Below, piece by piece: positions 1 through 11,094 of a DNA stretch of 64,000 nucleotides. Origin of the DNA: Anoplopoma fimbria. Its lineage: Eukaryota; Chordata; Actinopteri; Perciformes; Anoplopomatidae. Both the position numbers and the translations under genes were made by a program. The notes beneath the pieces are model-generated. The model ran no database searches and had not been told where the DNA came from. It saw only the letters and a program-made list of their open reading frames with translations. Position 1 is the stretch's first letter. Each line of letters starts with the position of its first letter. The stretch covers positions 13,630,857-13,694,856 of the forward strand of contig NC_072465.1 of assembly GCF_027596085.1 (NCBI RefSeq), given 5' to 3'.

Positions 1-645
1 TGATAAGAAGATTCAGCTGGAAGAGTGTGATTCAACAAACTACAATCAACCAACTAGATGCAGATGTCCAAAGAAAAAATAGCCACCATTGCATGCATGT
101 TAACCTCCCATCTGCCTATCAGAGTCGTCAGGTGAAACAATACCATTGCCAGATGTAGATGAGTTTGATGTTCCTAAACCAAATAAATTTACGTCCCATT
201 ATAAAATAATCTTAGATAGAAATATTTTAGACCTGAAGAAATTTTAGATCAAACTAATACAAAAGTGCTTCACAATCTTCCCTGGTGCTTCTCAAACTCT
301 TAGCTGCTGAACTGTGCCTAAATCATTTGAGCTAAATTTAATGTAAAACGTCAATCGACCACTGTTAATTAAACAATCAATAAATTGAGTCACTGATACT
401 ATCTGGTCACTTGCAAACCTTTTCATTTATTTTCTGTATATCTGTATTCATTGTACTGTTCATCATAATCTTCATTTACGCCATTTTTATTTTATCATTT
501 TATCATTTATTCCTTTATTTTCTGTTTAGTTATGTAAGTCTAAGTCAAAAAATATTTCATTTATAAAGAACTTGATCATTTGATTTGTGTGTAAATGACA
601 TAATAGGTCCCTGTACAACTTGAGAAAAACTCCTGGAAACCAAAT
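1..645. other. AT-rich flank, no gene seen
   Basis: I see no coding potential, RNA gene or recognisable repeat in this stretch. It lies beyond the 3' end of the apobec2 gene and is ordinary AT-rich sequence. Confidence 0.5.
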
Positions 646-666
646 TTGATTCTTCTGTTAAATGAT

Positions 667-958
667 AAATGGACTGTACTTGTATCGCGCTTTTCTAGTC
701 TTCCGACCACTCAAAGCGCTTTACACATTACTAATCATTCACCCATTCATACCCATTCATACACTGATGACAGGAGCTACCATGCAAGGTGCCACCTGCC
801 CATCAGGATCTATCTAATCATTCACACCCATTCATACACCAATGGCACAGCCTTCGGGAGCAACTCGGGGTTAAGTGTCTTGCCCAAGGACAACCGCCGA
901 TCCTCTGATTGTAGGACGACCCTTCTCTCCACTGAGCCACACTCCACTGAGCCACAGT
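667..958 (-). mobile_element. tRNA-derived SINE-like repeat, copy 1
   Basis: Read on the minus strand it starts with GTGGCTCAGTGG (RNA polymerase III A-box-like; the segment is duplicated, so the phrase appears twice). It then runs through CTTGGGCAAGACACTTAACC and ends with GACTAGAAAAGCGCGATAC and ACAAGTACAGTCC. Similar copies sit at 11407-11637 (same strand) and 20999-21612 (opposite strand). This repeat type is common in teleost genomes. The B-box part (GATTCGATCCC in the third copy) is missing here, so this copy is damaged. Confidence 0.7.
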
Positions 959-1764
959 TAGATAAATTGATGGTGATTTATGGCCTAAATTATAGATTAT
1001 AGATTACCATAATTTCTTTATACTAATTCTTGAGTGTATCAATCATAATTGAATTATTTATAATCGTTACATATCCTGATATTGATGAATTATTATTTAT
1101 TTAACCTGCTAACAGCAGTTATGCTACAGTTGTTTTTATATGCAACGTATCATGATCTACACAGGGTAGGAATAAAGTTTTGTCTCCATTTAGTTAGAAT
1201 CTCTGTGGTTAAGTTATAAACGCTTCTCGACGCAACACAATGCTCAAACACACAAAGCAGCAGTGTTTGACCAAGGAATGAAAACGTGCTGCACCCTGTG
1301 CTTATTGGCTGAGGGTAACAACCCAAGTCCAGATGAGGACGTAAGTAAAAAGCTTTTTGAGCCCACCTCACAAAGCTTCTTATTTTGATTTGTTCCAGAC
1401 TCATCTGTTTGGAACAATTCAAAATAAGAAGAAAAGAGAAGAGTACACTTAGAGGGCCAGGTCTCTGCCTGTTCACCACCACACACCTCAAGTGATGTTT
1501 AAGAGTAGTATTATTTTGTATCAGTCTATACAGTTTTAGGAAATTGTCGTTCAACAATAAGACACAAAGTGCTTTACACAACAGTGCTCAATCATAAAAT
1601 AAATAAAACAAATAAGTAAAAATAAGGGCATTGGCAACCTGGTTAAGATGACCTTGTAATCAAAGTCCATAGTTCAACGGTTTGGACCTTTGGTGCATGT
1701 TTGACCTTTTATCTCTTCACATCGACTGCCTGTATCTCTGCTGTCACTATCACACTTACTGTGG
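959..1764. other. 3' flank / probable 3' UTR of apobec2
   Basis: This stretch lies downstream of the apobec2 stop codon on the minus strand. A possible AATAAA poly(A) signal on that strand is at 1096-1101, about 660 bp past the stop. No closer AATAAA was found, so the 3' end is uncertain. Several open frames here overlap one another, have unremarkable composition and are not called. Confidence 0.35.
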
Positions 1765-2068
1765 TCACTGTAGAATATCAGCCAGCTTCTCCTGGTAGTA
1801 CTCATAGTTTTCTTTGCAGTCCTCCCACAGGTTCAGAGGTTCTTCCTCGTTCTCCACAAATGTTTCCCAGGTGTAGGAGAAGTCTAAAGGCTTCATCACC
1901 CTCAGCTTACAGCCAGCAGCGTGCAGGGCCTTCAGTCCAGCCTGGATTTCTGTTTCCTCCCACTCTAACAGCCGAGCAGCAAAGATGCTCAGTTTGACGT
2001 TTTTCCTGGCCTTCAACACTTCAGCTATCTTTGCTGCACAAGCAGAGCATGGACTGGAAGACACATAC
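1765..2068 (-). CDS. apobec2: APOBEC2-like cytidine deaminase, exon 3 (terminal)
   Basis: This is the last coding exon, residues 152 (split W) to 252, ending in a stop at 1765-1767. The acceptor on the minus strand is TTTAAG before GTATGTGTC. The exon completes the W codon left open by exon 2 and reads on as YVSSSPCSAC. C159 and C162 are the two zinc-binding cysteines of the P-C-x-x-C half of the deaminase site. The rest (LLEWEETEIQAGLKALHAAG, then YTWETFVENEE) matches the helical C-terminal half of AID/APOBEC folds. Downstream residues are open and well preserved, so I see no sign of decay. Family membership is secure; whether this is the a or b paralogue of fish cannot be decided here. Confidence 0.93.
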
Positions 2069-2911
2069 CTTAAATGAACAGAATGAAGAAAAAACATTTT
2101 TTAATTTACCAAAACAATTTCACATATCTCTGACTATCCTTGTTTCAGTGCATTACTAGCATAATCATTTTCAGAAAACTTTTCATTTTTATGTACAAGT
2201 CTGTTGCTAAAGGGGAACTGCACCAATTTTAGATGTCACGGTCAGATTTTCACTGAAGGAGCTTTTTCAAATCTGAGAAATCTGAATCACTATTACTATA
2301 GTGCCCAAGCTGGGTCATCACATATCTGCTTTAAACATTCACATCTGGAAGTAGCCTACGAGAGAAATAATTCTTAATGACTCTCAACCTTGACCTTGCT
2401 TTCCATGAATCTTCACATTTCAGAGGGTACTTCACATATTTTTTATTTCTCTAGAATTAGAGGAATGATGCTGTTACTTTGGCATTTGATTGATTGTTGA
2501 GTTTTTGGCATGTCAACATAAAACAAATACTATAAATACCGACAAAAACATATTTTTTACTGATTCATTGTTAAGCTCTGAACTGCAATTGATAGTGTTC
2601 TTTGTATTACAACAGACAAATAATATAATATGTGAAATTCATTTAGCTATAATAACTATAAATAGCTATTGTGTATTTCATATATTGATAAAATTTGACA
2701 TCTGTCAATATAAAGCTGAGAGAGGGTTGTGAAGTATATTTGAACACAACTGGAAAATGCATGTTATTTGGTTTATTTGTACAAGCATCTATACAAGTGC
2801 AAGTGGCAAAACTTTAAAAATGGTCATGGAAACAAGGAAAATATTGCCCAGACTTAAAATAAGTCATCTTTTAATCATCACACCATCTGACAGTTTAAGA
2901 TAGGTATGTAC
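2069..2911 (-). other. apobec2 intron 2
   Basis: The intron is 843 bp, with a GT donor (GTACAT) after exon 2 and an AAG acceptor before exon 3 on the minus strand. I see no repeat family or nested gene in it. Confidence 0.85.
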
Positions 2912-3136
2912 CAGGTGACTGTGTATCTGAGTGCAGGGTCGTAATTCGGGAGGCACTGTATGAAGAAGGCCTCCTCAGCGTGAGACCCTGTATGCTCATC
3001 CTCCAGATAGCCCCTCAGTAGCCCGTCAGCTGTGTTCCCTTCATCTACCAGGTAACACAGGAAGGTCTTGTTGCGGCCCGAGGAGTATTCCACGTTCTTG
3101 AACTGGAACTTAAAGGCAAAAGGATCAATCCGGTCC
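2912..3136 (-). CDS. apobec2: APOBEC2-like cytidine deaminase, exon 2 (catalytic H-x-E)
   Basis: This exon codes for residues 77 (split G) to 152 (split W). The acceptor is TTTTACACAG on the minus strand and the donor is GTACAT. It reads DRIDPFAFKFQFKNVEYSSG, the characteristic APOBEC2 core start, then HAEEAFF with H129 as zinc ligand and E131 as the catalytic proton shuttle. H129 and C159 are 30 residues apart, the spacing I recall for the human protein. In the family this fold binds zinc. APOBEC2 itself is mainly expressed in striated muscle and has little demonstrated deaminase activity, so I claim the family and zinc site, not editing. All 225 bases stay in frame with both neighbouring exons. 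Confidence 0.95.
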
Positions 3137-3469
3137 CTGTGTAAAACAGAATAAATGAAAGAAACATTGGTATGTTAGTGTCATATTCTGGCACGATGCA
3201 AAACCAATCGGAGACTGTTTCTTGTTATCTATGCCAGGAAAAACATGAGATTGGTTGGGTCTGTGATTGTAAGATTGGATGTTGTGTCCTCCAATCAGAA
3301 TATCTGCCCAATATAATGCATATGGAATATAAGCGGAGCTTGATAAAAGTGCTATTACAAGTACTACTACCTATGTAAATTTATATGAATATTGGTAACT
3401 GATTTTCTACTGAGAAAAAACGGAGATGCTCTTTAAAAACATAGCTAATGTTATTAGCAGTAACGGAAA

Positions 3470-3760
3470 GTGGATGATATAAATTGGTGGGGATTTCAAT
3501 ACGGTACAGATCAGCAAATTAGACAGGTTAACTTAACATAGAAGGAGCTCTAAGTTTTACAAGCCAAACATATGAGATGGGTAAAAGAGTAAATATTTTA
3601 TTATCATTCACACTTGGAACACACATGGAAATACTTGAAATAGCACATAAACCAATTGCAACACCTCTACACCTAGCCCTAGCTAATGCCAAGAAAACTA
3701 TTCTACTAAACTGGAAAAAAAGAAGACAACTCATTGCTCACAGTGGTTAAATCTTTTAAC
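3470..3760 (+). mobile_element. L1/Tx1-type LINE, internally deleted remnant
   Basis: Two separate coding remnants lie on the plus strand. The first reads IGGDFNTVQISKLDR, the GGDFN motif of an APE-type endonuclease. The second reads LHLALANAKKTILLNWKKR, like the C-terminal tail of L1/Tx1-group ORF2 proteins. Nothing of the reverse transcriptase lies between them, so most of the element is gone. The match is by eye and the clade assignment is tentative. Confidence 0.5.
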
Positions 3761-3984
3761 AGAACAGGTAACACTGGAACAAAACTCAGCCCGACAAAAA
3801 ACAGCAATCTGAACAATTCAAGAACATTTTTCAAAACTTCTTATTAATCTTGAGTTACCTGTGAGTTTAGACCACAACAAAATCAAACAAATAACATCCA
3901 TACACATTTACATACTGCACAAACACGAATAGGACCATACAAACATATACTATTCCGTTTTTTACCTATTCCGATAAAGACAGT

Positions 3985-4110
3985 ATTCCTACCATAGAAT
4001 GTATATAAGAAGTGGACACAGTCGTTGTGACGTCATCCATTGTTTTTTTTACTGCCGTATTGAAGCCTCGAGTTGGCGTTGGGCCTTTTGAATCTTTGAT
4101 TTGTAAGCAC
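3985..4110. repeat. Interspersed repeat containing a full CRE palindrome
   Basis: The run from ATGTATATAAGAAGTGGAC to AAGCCTCGAGTTGGCG resembles an anonymous interspersed repeat I recall from teleost genomes. It contains the palindrome TGACGTCA at 4028-4035. I cannot name the family, and no terminal repeats are evident. Confidence 0.4.
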
Positions 4111-4990
4111 ACACGTGGCACACGTGGTTCACAGCATTTCTACAGTTTCAATGTCTATATCTGAAGAACATGTCACAGTCATGAAAAAACATTTTTTATT
4201 TAAAATTTTACAATGTTTCAGTTTCAAAATAATAGCCCTATGGCATCCCTCTATGGAAAGAATCCCTTAATTTTGTCACCCACTGCTTTTATTGTGAAAT
4301 TCAAAGGGATCCTCTCAACTCTGCCCAGAAAATGTTATACCATGGTAAACTTGGTCTGTTTAAGTTTGCCATATTTTGTAAAAAAAAATGTCTGTTTTTC
4401 CAGAGAGAAATAAACTTTCTCTAGTTCAAAGTGTTTCATAATATCACCCAATAGATTTGAATGTGTTGGTGCAGTTCTTTGTTTTCAATTGAGTAAGATA
4501 CATATTTGTGTTGCAGGCTAACAAATGAAACCATGTTAAGTTCCATTACTGTTTTTTATTTTATTCGAGTCTCAAACATAATGTTTCAGTCTCCATATAT
4601 AGCTCCAATAATTTGATATCGTCGGGCAACTCCAGAACATATGACCTAACTTGTGATGCTGGTACATGATTTCAATTGTTCCATTGTTGTTGTACTAAAA
4701 CAGTTACTCATAACCTTTTGATATACCTTCTTTGTTGTCAGGATCTCGCCATAAGTATCTGTTCCATTGGAGACTGGTTTGGGGATTTAGGATATGATGG
4801 AGCACTGTGTTTAAAAATGTTTTGCACTTGCAGTTATTTTAAAAAATCTGATTAAAGTATATTATATGTTTTTTTTAACTGCTCAAATGATGGAAATACC
4901 TTATACATAAATATGTCTATGAAACAAAGAATTTATTTTTCAAACCAATCAACAAATACTGTTTTTTCAAATGAGGGTGCAAAAGAGTGA
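4111..4990. other. Intronic AT-rich stretch, nothing recognised
   Basis: Both strands were read and no coding or repeat family was recognised. Only short A/T runs occur. Confidence 0.45.
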
Positions 4991-5016
4991 ATTTCAATTT
5001 AACTTAACAGCTAGCA

Positions 5017-5883
5017 ATGGCTTCCCTCTCTCCTGCTCTCTCTTGCTCAGTGTGTCTCATGTTTAGCCATTCCTCTGCCTCCCTTACTGATAAGGGTACA
5101 TGTAATAAGTGTAGTTTATTTCCTAGGTTGGAGGCGAGGCTCAGTGAGTTAGAAGCATGGCTCCGCACCATTGAAGCTCAGTCGTTAGCTACTGTAGTTA
5201 GCCAGCCCACCCTCGTAGCCGGTGCGGGCCGATCAGACGTAGCTTCTGCTAGCCGTCCCCCGGCAACCCCGAGCAGCCGGTAGGCTGGGTGACTGTCCGA
5301 AGGAAGCATAACTCTAACTCGAAGCACACGGGTCACCACCAACCACTTCACGTTTCTAACCGGTTCTCCCCACTCAGCGACATACCCGCTGAGAAACCAA
5401 CTCTGGTTATCGGCAGCTCCATTCTGAGAAACGTGAAGTTAGCGAAGACAGGGGCCATAGTTACTTGCATCCCCGGGGCCAGAGCGGCGACATTGAATCC
5501 CACTTAAAACTGCTGGCTAAGGGTAAACGTAAATACAGTAAGGTTGTTATTCACGTCGGCGGTAATGACACCCGATTACATCGCTCGGAGGTCACTAAAG
5601 TTAATGTGGAATCGGTGTGTTCATACGCAAAGACAATGTCGGACTCCGTAGTTTTCTCTGGCCCTCTCCCTAACCTGGTCAATGATGAAATGTATTGCCG
5701 CATGTCATCATTCCGCCCCTGGCTGTGTGGTGTCCAGCAAACAATGTGGGCTTCGTAGACAATTGGCAGACTTTCTGGGGAAAATCTGGTCTAATTAGGA
5801 GTGACGGCATTCATCCCACTTTGGATGGAGCAGATCTCATATCTAGAAATCTGACCCAGTTTATTAGTGGACCTAATCCATGA
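5017..5883 (+). pseudogene. LINE ORF1 with SGNH-esterase domain (broken)
   Basis: The frame opens with MASLSPALSCSVCLMFSH and has two C-x2-C pairs (SCSVC, CNKC), then a short coiled-coil-like stretch (RLEARLSELEAWLRTIEAQ). After a stop and frame changes it continues with [12 protein letters not shown] (block I serine), VVIHVGGNDTRLH (block III G-x-N-D) and [12 protein letters not shown] (block V D-x-x-H). These are the four landmarks of SGNH/GDSL hydrolases found in ORF1 of some CR1/L2-type LINEs. At least three reading-frame breaks (near 5283, 5500 and 5700) prevent one continuous product. The ATG at 5017 is the first in frame with the cysteine-rich start. Confidence 0.8.
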
Positions 5884-5901
5884 CAACTCTCTATAGAGAT
5901 C

Positions 5902-7791
5902 GTGTCTGCCCCATGGCCACTTCAATTATTTAAATCAAAACTAAACAGAAGAGGAGTTATACAAAATAACTTAATAAAAGTTAAGGCAACCAACGCAACA
6001 GTACAACAAAACAGGACAATTCAATGTGGACTCTTAAATATCAGATCTCTGTCATCTAAGGCTGTACTAGTAAATTATTTAATATCAGATAATCATATTG
6101 ATTGATTTTGTCTTACTGAAACCTGGCTGTGTCATGAAGAATATGTTAGCCTAAATGAATCAACTCCTCCAAGTTATATTAATACTCATATTCCTCGAGG
6201 CACAAGCCGAGGAGGTGGAGTAGCAGCCATCTTTGACTCAAGCCTATTAATAAACTCTAAACCTAAATTAAATTATAACTCATTTGAAAGCCTTGATCTT
6301 AGTCTTTCAAACCCGACCTGGAAAGCATTACAGCCAATTCCATTTGTTATAGTGTACCGCGCACCAGGTCCATATTCTGAATTCCTATCTGAATTTTTAG
6401 AGTTCTTATCAAGTTTAGTCCTCAAAACAGATAAAGTAATTATTGTAGGGGATTGTAATGTTCATGTCGATGTCGATAATGATAGCCTTAGTACTGCGCT
6501 TATTTCATTATTTGATTCGATTAGCCGACTCACTCTTTTAACCACACCCTCGACCTTGTTCTGGTATATGGCATTGAAATAGAAAATGTAGTAGTCTTTT
6601 CACATAACCTCTTTTATTGGACCATTACCTAATAACTTTTGAATTTTTACTACCGGAGTGTACGCCATTAGGCAAAAGTTTCTACACTAGATGTCTATCT
6701 GATAGTGCTGTAGCTAAATTTAAAGAAATGATTTCATTAGCGTTTAATTCATTACCATTGCTCAATATAACAGAGGACTCCTCCACTAACTTTAGTCCGT
6801 CCCAGATTGACCATCTTGTCGAAAGTGCTGCAGGCTCACTGCAAATGACACTAGACTCTATAGCTCCTCTAAAAAAGAAGATAATGAAAGAAAGGAAGTT
6901 TGCTCCATGATATGACCCTCAAACCCGCAAATTAAAGCAAACATCGTGAAAACACTCAATAAACTTTCATCGTTATGCAGATGATACCCAATTATATCTA
7001 TCGATTAAGATAGACGAAACCAACCAGTTCTCTAAACATCAAGCATGTCTTAAGGACATAAAAACCTGGATGACCTGCAACTTCTTGACGTTAAACTCCC
7101 AGATCCCTAGGCCCAGATCACCTTCCAAATCAATTATCTAACGATATAGTTTCTCTAGATGAAATTGCTCCGGCATCCAGCACTACTGTAAAGAACCTCA
7201 GAGTTATCTTTGATCGGGATCTGTCTTTTAACTCTTATATAAAAAAATTTCAAGGACAGCCTTTTTTCATTTACATAACATTTCAAAAATCAGGCAAATC
7301 CTGTCTCAAAGCAATGCATGAACTAGTTTTTCTGCATTGCTGTTACCTCTAGACTAGATTACTGCAATTCGTTATTATCAGGCTGCTCTAATAAATCTCT
7401 TAAATCTCTCCAGTTGATCCAGACTGCTGCAGCACGTGTTCTAACAAAAACTAAGAAAAGAGATCATATTACTCCGGTATTAGCTTCTCTGCACTGGCTC
7501 CCTGTTAAATCAAGAATAGAATTTAAAATTCTTCTCCTTGCCTACAAAGATCTAACTGGCCAGGCACTGTCTTATCCAAATTAACTTATAGTTCCATATT
7601 ACCCAACTAGAGAGCTGCGCTCCCTCAATGCAGGGTTCTTTGTGCTTCCTAGAGTATATAAAAGTAGGATGGGAGCCAGAGCCTTGAATTATAAAGCTTC
7701 TCTTCTGTGGAACCAGCTTCCAGTGGCAGACACACTCACCACTTTTAAGAGTAGTCTTAAGACCTTTCTTTCTGATAGCGCTTATAGTTAG
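5902..7791 (+). pseudogene. LINE ORF2 (APE endonuclease plus truncated RT)
   Basis: The endonuclease part reads IQCGLLNIRSLSSKAVLVN, then TETWLCHEE, GTSRGGGVAAIF, VIVYRAPGPYSEFL and IIVGDCNVHVDVDN. The usual DFN of APE enzymes is DCN here. Near 6950 the sequence jumps straight to [15 protein letters not shown], the catalytic YADD of reverse transcriptase, so the fingers and palm are missing. It ends with LKTFLSDSAYS and a stop at 7789-7791. Compared with copy 2 at 19199-20997 the deletion is larger. Many stops interrupt the frame. Confidence 0.85.
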
Positions 7792-7925
7792 GGCTGGCTC
7801 AGGTTCGCCTTGGTCCAGCCCCTAGATATGCTGCTGTAGGCCTAGACTGCCGGGGGACTACCTAGGATACACTGAGCTCCTCTTCTCTCCCTCCATCGTT
7901 ATGTAGTCATGTCCTATTTATGCAC

Positions 7926-8245
7926 ATTACTGACTTTGCTTCTTCCCCGGAGTCCTTGTGCTTTCTCGCCTCGCAGGTTTCCATAAATCGTGGCTGTACC
8001 TGGACTGTGGTCGTGCCTCCTGCTGTGGCCCTGCTGATACCCATTGCTACTTCGATTATTATTATTAGTCACATTACCATTACCATTCCATGTACCATTA
8101 TGCTTATTGGCTTTGCTTCTACCCTGGAGTCTTTGTGCTTTTTCGCCTCGCAGGTTTCCATGAATCGTTGTGGTACCTGGACCGTGGTCGTGCCTCCTGC
8201 TGACACCCACTGCTACTTCAATTATTATTATTAGTCACATTACTA
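7926..8245 (+). repeat. Tandem duplication in the LINE 3' UTR (about 170 bp x 2)
   Basis: The segment starting TTGCTTCTTCCCCGGAGTCC recurs about 170 bp later as TTGCTTCTACCCTGGAGTCT. Both run through CGCCTCGCAGGTTTCCAT, GTGGTCGTGCCTCCTGCTG and ATTATTATTATTAGTCACAT. Copies differ by scattered substitutions and a short deletion in the second, so the duplication is not recent. Confidence 0.8.
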
Positions 8246-9016
8246 TTACTATTCCCTATATCATTATTATAATTCTACTATAGTCATTGTTGCTGTTATT
8301 ATAAGTAGTCTTAATTTTTTCCTTCATTACTCTGCTTACTACTGTGATTATATGAATAATTTATGTCATATACATTGAATGTGCTGTAACTCTGTTATTT
8401 TGTTCATTTTGTACACATGACTATTGCATTTCTGTCCATCCTGGGAGAAGGATTCCTCCTCTGTCGCTCTCCCATAGGTTTCTTTTTTTCTCCATTGTTA
8501 AAGGTTTTTTTTAAGGGAGTTTTTCCTGTGCCGATGTGAGGGTTCCCGGACAGAGAATTTCGCATGTGTACTGATTGTAAAGCCCTCTGAGGCAAATTTG
8601 TAATTTGTGATTTTGGGCTATACAAAATAAATTTAAATAAATTGAAAAGAGTGCCTTCCTTAATCTGGGTATTTTTTTGTCCAAACAAACTCTAAAATAA
8701 TTTTATCTATTTTGCTAAAAAAACAAAACTTTGTTGTTTGATATTTATTACAATACATTGATATAAAAATTGTAATTATATATAAATTCTGCCTGTGGGC
8801 ATATGGGACCATCTCTGCAGATCATGCGTTGTTTGTTCAAATTATTTTAAGAAGTTCTCCTTCCAAAGATCTGCAATTTTTGTAACATTGACTTAAACTG
8901 GATTGAAACTTTACAGGGTACATTTTTACAAAGATTGTTAATCAGAAAAAACATTACTTAGGACTATATACTTTTGTTTATGTTTAGCTTATAACCTGAT
9001 ATTCGTATAAATATAC

Positions 9017-9452
9017 TTAAAACAGAATTAATAACAGGAACTGACTTATTGAGGTTGGAAATATATAATAATTAATCATAATGTACGGCAAGATTTTATG
9101 CTCCCCACCTCCAAAAATCTTGCTGTAGTCAACTGAGGTTCGTAAAGAAAATGCAAGAGCTAATGCAAAAAGTAGCGGATATGTCGGACGGCCCTGTCTG
9201 GTAGATTGCTTCAAAGTAATGTTGTCAGACCAAGTTTCTTTGTTTTTACTGAGGCCATTGGAGTGGTGTAAAGAAGTTTGATCCATGAAATAATTTGCGA
9301 GCCAAAACCAAACCTTGACAGGGTTGAGAAGAAATAATCCCACTGAACCCTGTCACAGGCTTTCTCTGCATTATGGATATTAATATTTCTGAGTTGGAAC
9401 TTGAGTTGGGTGAGGATATAATATAAAATAATCTACAAATATTATGGACCAT
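9017..9452 (-). pseudogene. L1/Tx1-clade reverse transcriptase fragment
   Basis: Several frames on the minus strand together resemble an L1/Tx1 reverse transcriptase. In order they are LRNINIHNAEKA-like, VQWDYFFST-like, TRQGRPTYPLLFALALAF (block around R-Q-G-C-P-L-S-P-L-L-F-A-L) and GGGEHKILPY. The catalytic YADD that should follow LPY is destroyed. The fragment has frameshifts and no preserved ends. It lies on the same strand as apobec2, inside its first intron. Confidence 0.6.
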
Positions 9453-9743
9453 TTATCAATTTTGAATAAATCCTATCTGATCCACATGAAATTTTGTTGG
9501 CTGCACATTTTCTAATCTAATAGCCTTTATTTAAACAGGCCCTATTATGCTATTTTCTGGGTGCATATTTTTATGCAAAAACAGATACCACATTGAAAAT
9601 AGTCCATTTAGAATTAAAGTCCTTTATTTAGAAGTTAACTTAAAGTTTATACAAATCATTTTTTGTGTTGATTTTGATGATCCCTGTAAAAAAGTGGCAG
9701 AGTTTCCAAGTACCAGAGTCCCTTCAGAGAACATCTCATTTTA

Positions 9744-9935
9744 CTACAGCAGGATCTGATAGTCGTCACCCTCTTCGTACTGTTTGTGGTTCTCCAATGC
9801 CTCCCTTCCCTCAAGCGGGCCCAGAAATAAAGCCTGGACCTCCAGCAGCATGGTGTTAGTGTTGGCTCCCAGCAGGGACTGGTTTAGCAGCAAGGCGAAG
9901 CTCTGCTCGTGGCTGGAGGAAGAGACGTTGTTGCC
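9744..9935 (-). pseudogene. Coding-like fragment of unknown origin
   Basis: A 63-codon open stretch bounded by stops reads NVSSSSHEQSFALLLNQSLL, then GANTNTMLLEVQALFLG, PLEGREALENHKQY and EEGDDYQILL. Its composition looks like a real protein and not random intron sequence. I do not recognise the protein. Its first half is repeated in inverted orientation at about 10800-10905 as part of a palindrome. It could be a gene fragment carried by a duplication or an unknown transposon. Confidence 0.3.
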
Positions 9936-10905
9936 CTACCCTGAGTTATCTTTCTACCTTGGGAGTTAAGCCTGATCTGGCACCAATGATGCGCATTAAG
10001 AATAACCATAAAGAAATAGACAATCTTATCTCTAACAGTCTTTTTTTTTTTTACATACAGCGGGTAAAATAAGTATTGAACACGTCACCATTTTTCTCAG
10101 TAAATATATTTGCTATATAGGTGCTATTGACATGAAATTTTCACCAGATGTCGGTAACAACCCAAGTAATCCATACATACAAAGAAAACCAAACAAATGA
10201 GTTCTGAAATTAAGTTATGTGTAATACAATTTTTACTTTCAAGATTTGAAGACAGCTTCAGTGAGTGGAAAAAGTATTGAACACATGAAGAAAGGGAGGT
10301 GCAAAAAGGCATGGAAAGCCAAGACACCAGCTGAAGTTCTCTCACACAAACAGTGTGGAAGAATGGGCCAAAATCACACCTGAGCAACGCATGGGACTAG
10401 TTTCTCCATACTGGAGGCGTCTTGAAGCTGTCATTACAAACAAAGGCTTTTGTACGAAGTATTAAATAAATTTCAGTAAGCGTTTTCAACACTTTTTCCC
10501 TGTGTCATTCCATTTTTTACACATAACTTAATTTCTGAACTTATTTGTGTGGTTTTCTTTGTTTGTATGGATTACTTGGGTTGTTACCGACATCTGGTGA
10601 AAATTTCATGTCAATAGCACCTTTAGAAATATATTTACTGAGAAAAATGGTGACGTGTTCAATACTTATTTTACCCGCTGTATGTAAAAAAAAAAAGACT
10701 GTTAGAGATAAGATTGTCTATTTCTTTATGGTTATTCTTAATCATTGGTGCCAGATCAGGCTTAACTCCCAAGGTAGAAAGATAACTCAGGGTAGGGCAA
10801 CAACGTCTCTTCCTCCAGCCACGAGCAGAGCTTAGCCTTGCTGCTAAACCAGTCCCTGCTGGGAGCCAACACTAACACCACGCTGCTGGAGGCCCAGGCT
10901 TTATT
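9826..10905. repeat. Large palindrome centred on a Tc1-derived element
   Basis: The left arm (9826-10224) and right arm (about 10518-10905) are nearly exact reverse complements. The outer 230 bp of each arm is not transposon sequence: it begins with AATAAAGCCTGGACCTCC and includes GATAAGATTGTCTATTTC on the opposite arm. The inner parts are the long terminal repeats of the Tc1-like element at 10058-10680. So flanking DNA was copied in inverted orientation across the element. Confidence 0.9.
10058..10680. mobile_element. Non-autonomous Tc1-like element with long terminal inverted repeats
   Basis: The ends are CAGCGGGTAAAATAAGTATT and its reverse complement, flanked by TA on both sides (10056-10057 and 10681-10682). 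Inverted repeats run for about 165 bp. The interior (about 10262-10470) keeps a piece resembling the C-terminal end of a Tc1 transposase, including AWKAKTPAEVLSHKQCGRMG. The DDE catalytic part is absent, so the element could only move with help from elsewhere. Confidence 0.85.
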
Positions 10906-10975
10906 CAATAGCACCTTTAGAAATATATTTACTGAGAAAAATGGTGACGTGTTCAATACTTATTTTACCCGCTGT
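10906..10975. repeat. Detached third copy of the Tc1 terminal repeat
   Basis: About 70 bp starting CAATAGCACCTTTAGAAAT and ending TTACCCGCTG duplicates 10611-10680. It directly abuts the outer end of the palindrome's right arm. It is followed by TATGTAGAGTCAATAG, which is probably the original right flank of the element. Confidence 0.85.
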
Positions 10976-11094
10976 ATGTAGAGTCAATAGAGGCATCAGC
11001 ATGAACCTGAGACTGTTTCAGAACCAGTTAAAAGTTCCTCACTGTATGTAGTCAATAGAGGCATCAGTTTCAGAACCAGTCCAAAAAGTTCCTG
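10976..11094. repeat. Short tandem duplication (about 60 bp)
   Basis: TGTATGTAGAGTCAATAGAGG and TGTATGTAGTCAATAGAGGC begin two copies. Each continues with TTTCAGAACCAGT and AAAAGTTCCT. The second copy is shorter. Confidence 0.7.

Larger units (their letters stand above)
5000..8646 (+). mobile_element. L2/CR1-group LINE, copy 1 (degenerate, RT core deleted)
   Basis: This non-LTR retrotransposon lies in the opposite orientation to apobec2, inside its first intron. In order it has an ORF1 with a cysteine-rich start and SGNH-esterase motifs, an ORF2 endonuclease, a large internal deletion near 6950, the end of the reverse transcriptase starting at YADDTQLY, and a 3' UTR. It ends in the tail TTGGGCTATACAAAATAAAT plus A/T-rich repeats. 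The same tail appears at 18569-18664 and a second body at 19199-20997. Stops and frameshifts show it is dead. Confidence 0.85.

Noticed and set aside
646..1002. 118-codon plus-strand open frame
   Set aside because: It is the antisense translation of a SINE-like repeat.
1150..1581. 143-codon open frame on the minus strand and the overlapping 80-codon frame
   Set aside because: They lie in the probable 3' flank of apobec2, overlap each other in different frames and carry no recognisable domain.
7914..8234. Open frames on both strands of about 100 codons
   Set aside because: They come from a tandem duplication in the LINE 3' UTR, as their internally repeated peptides show.
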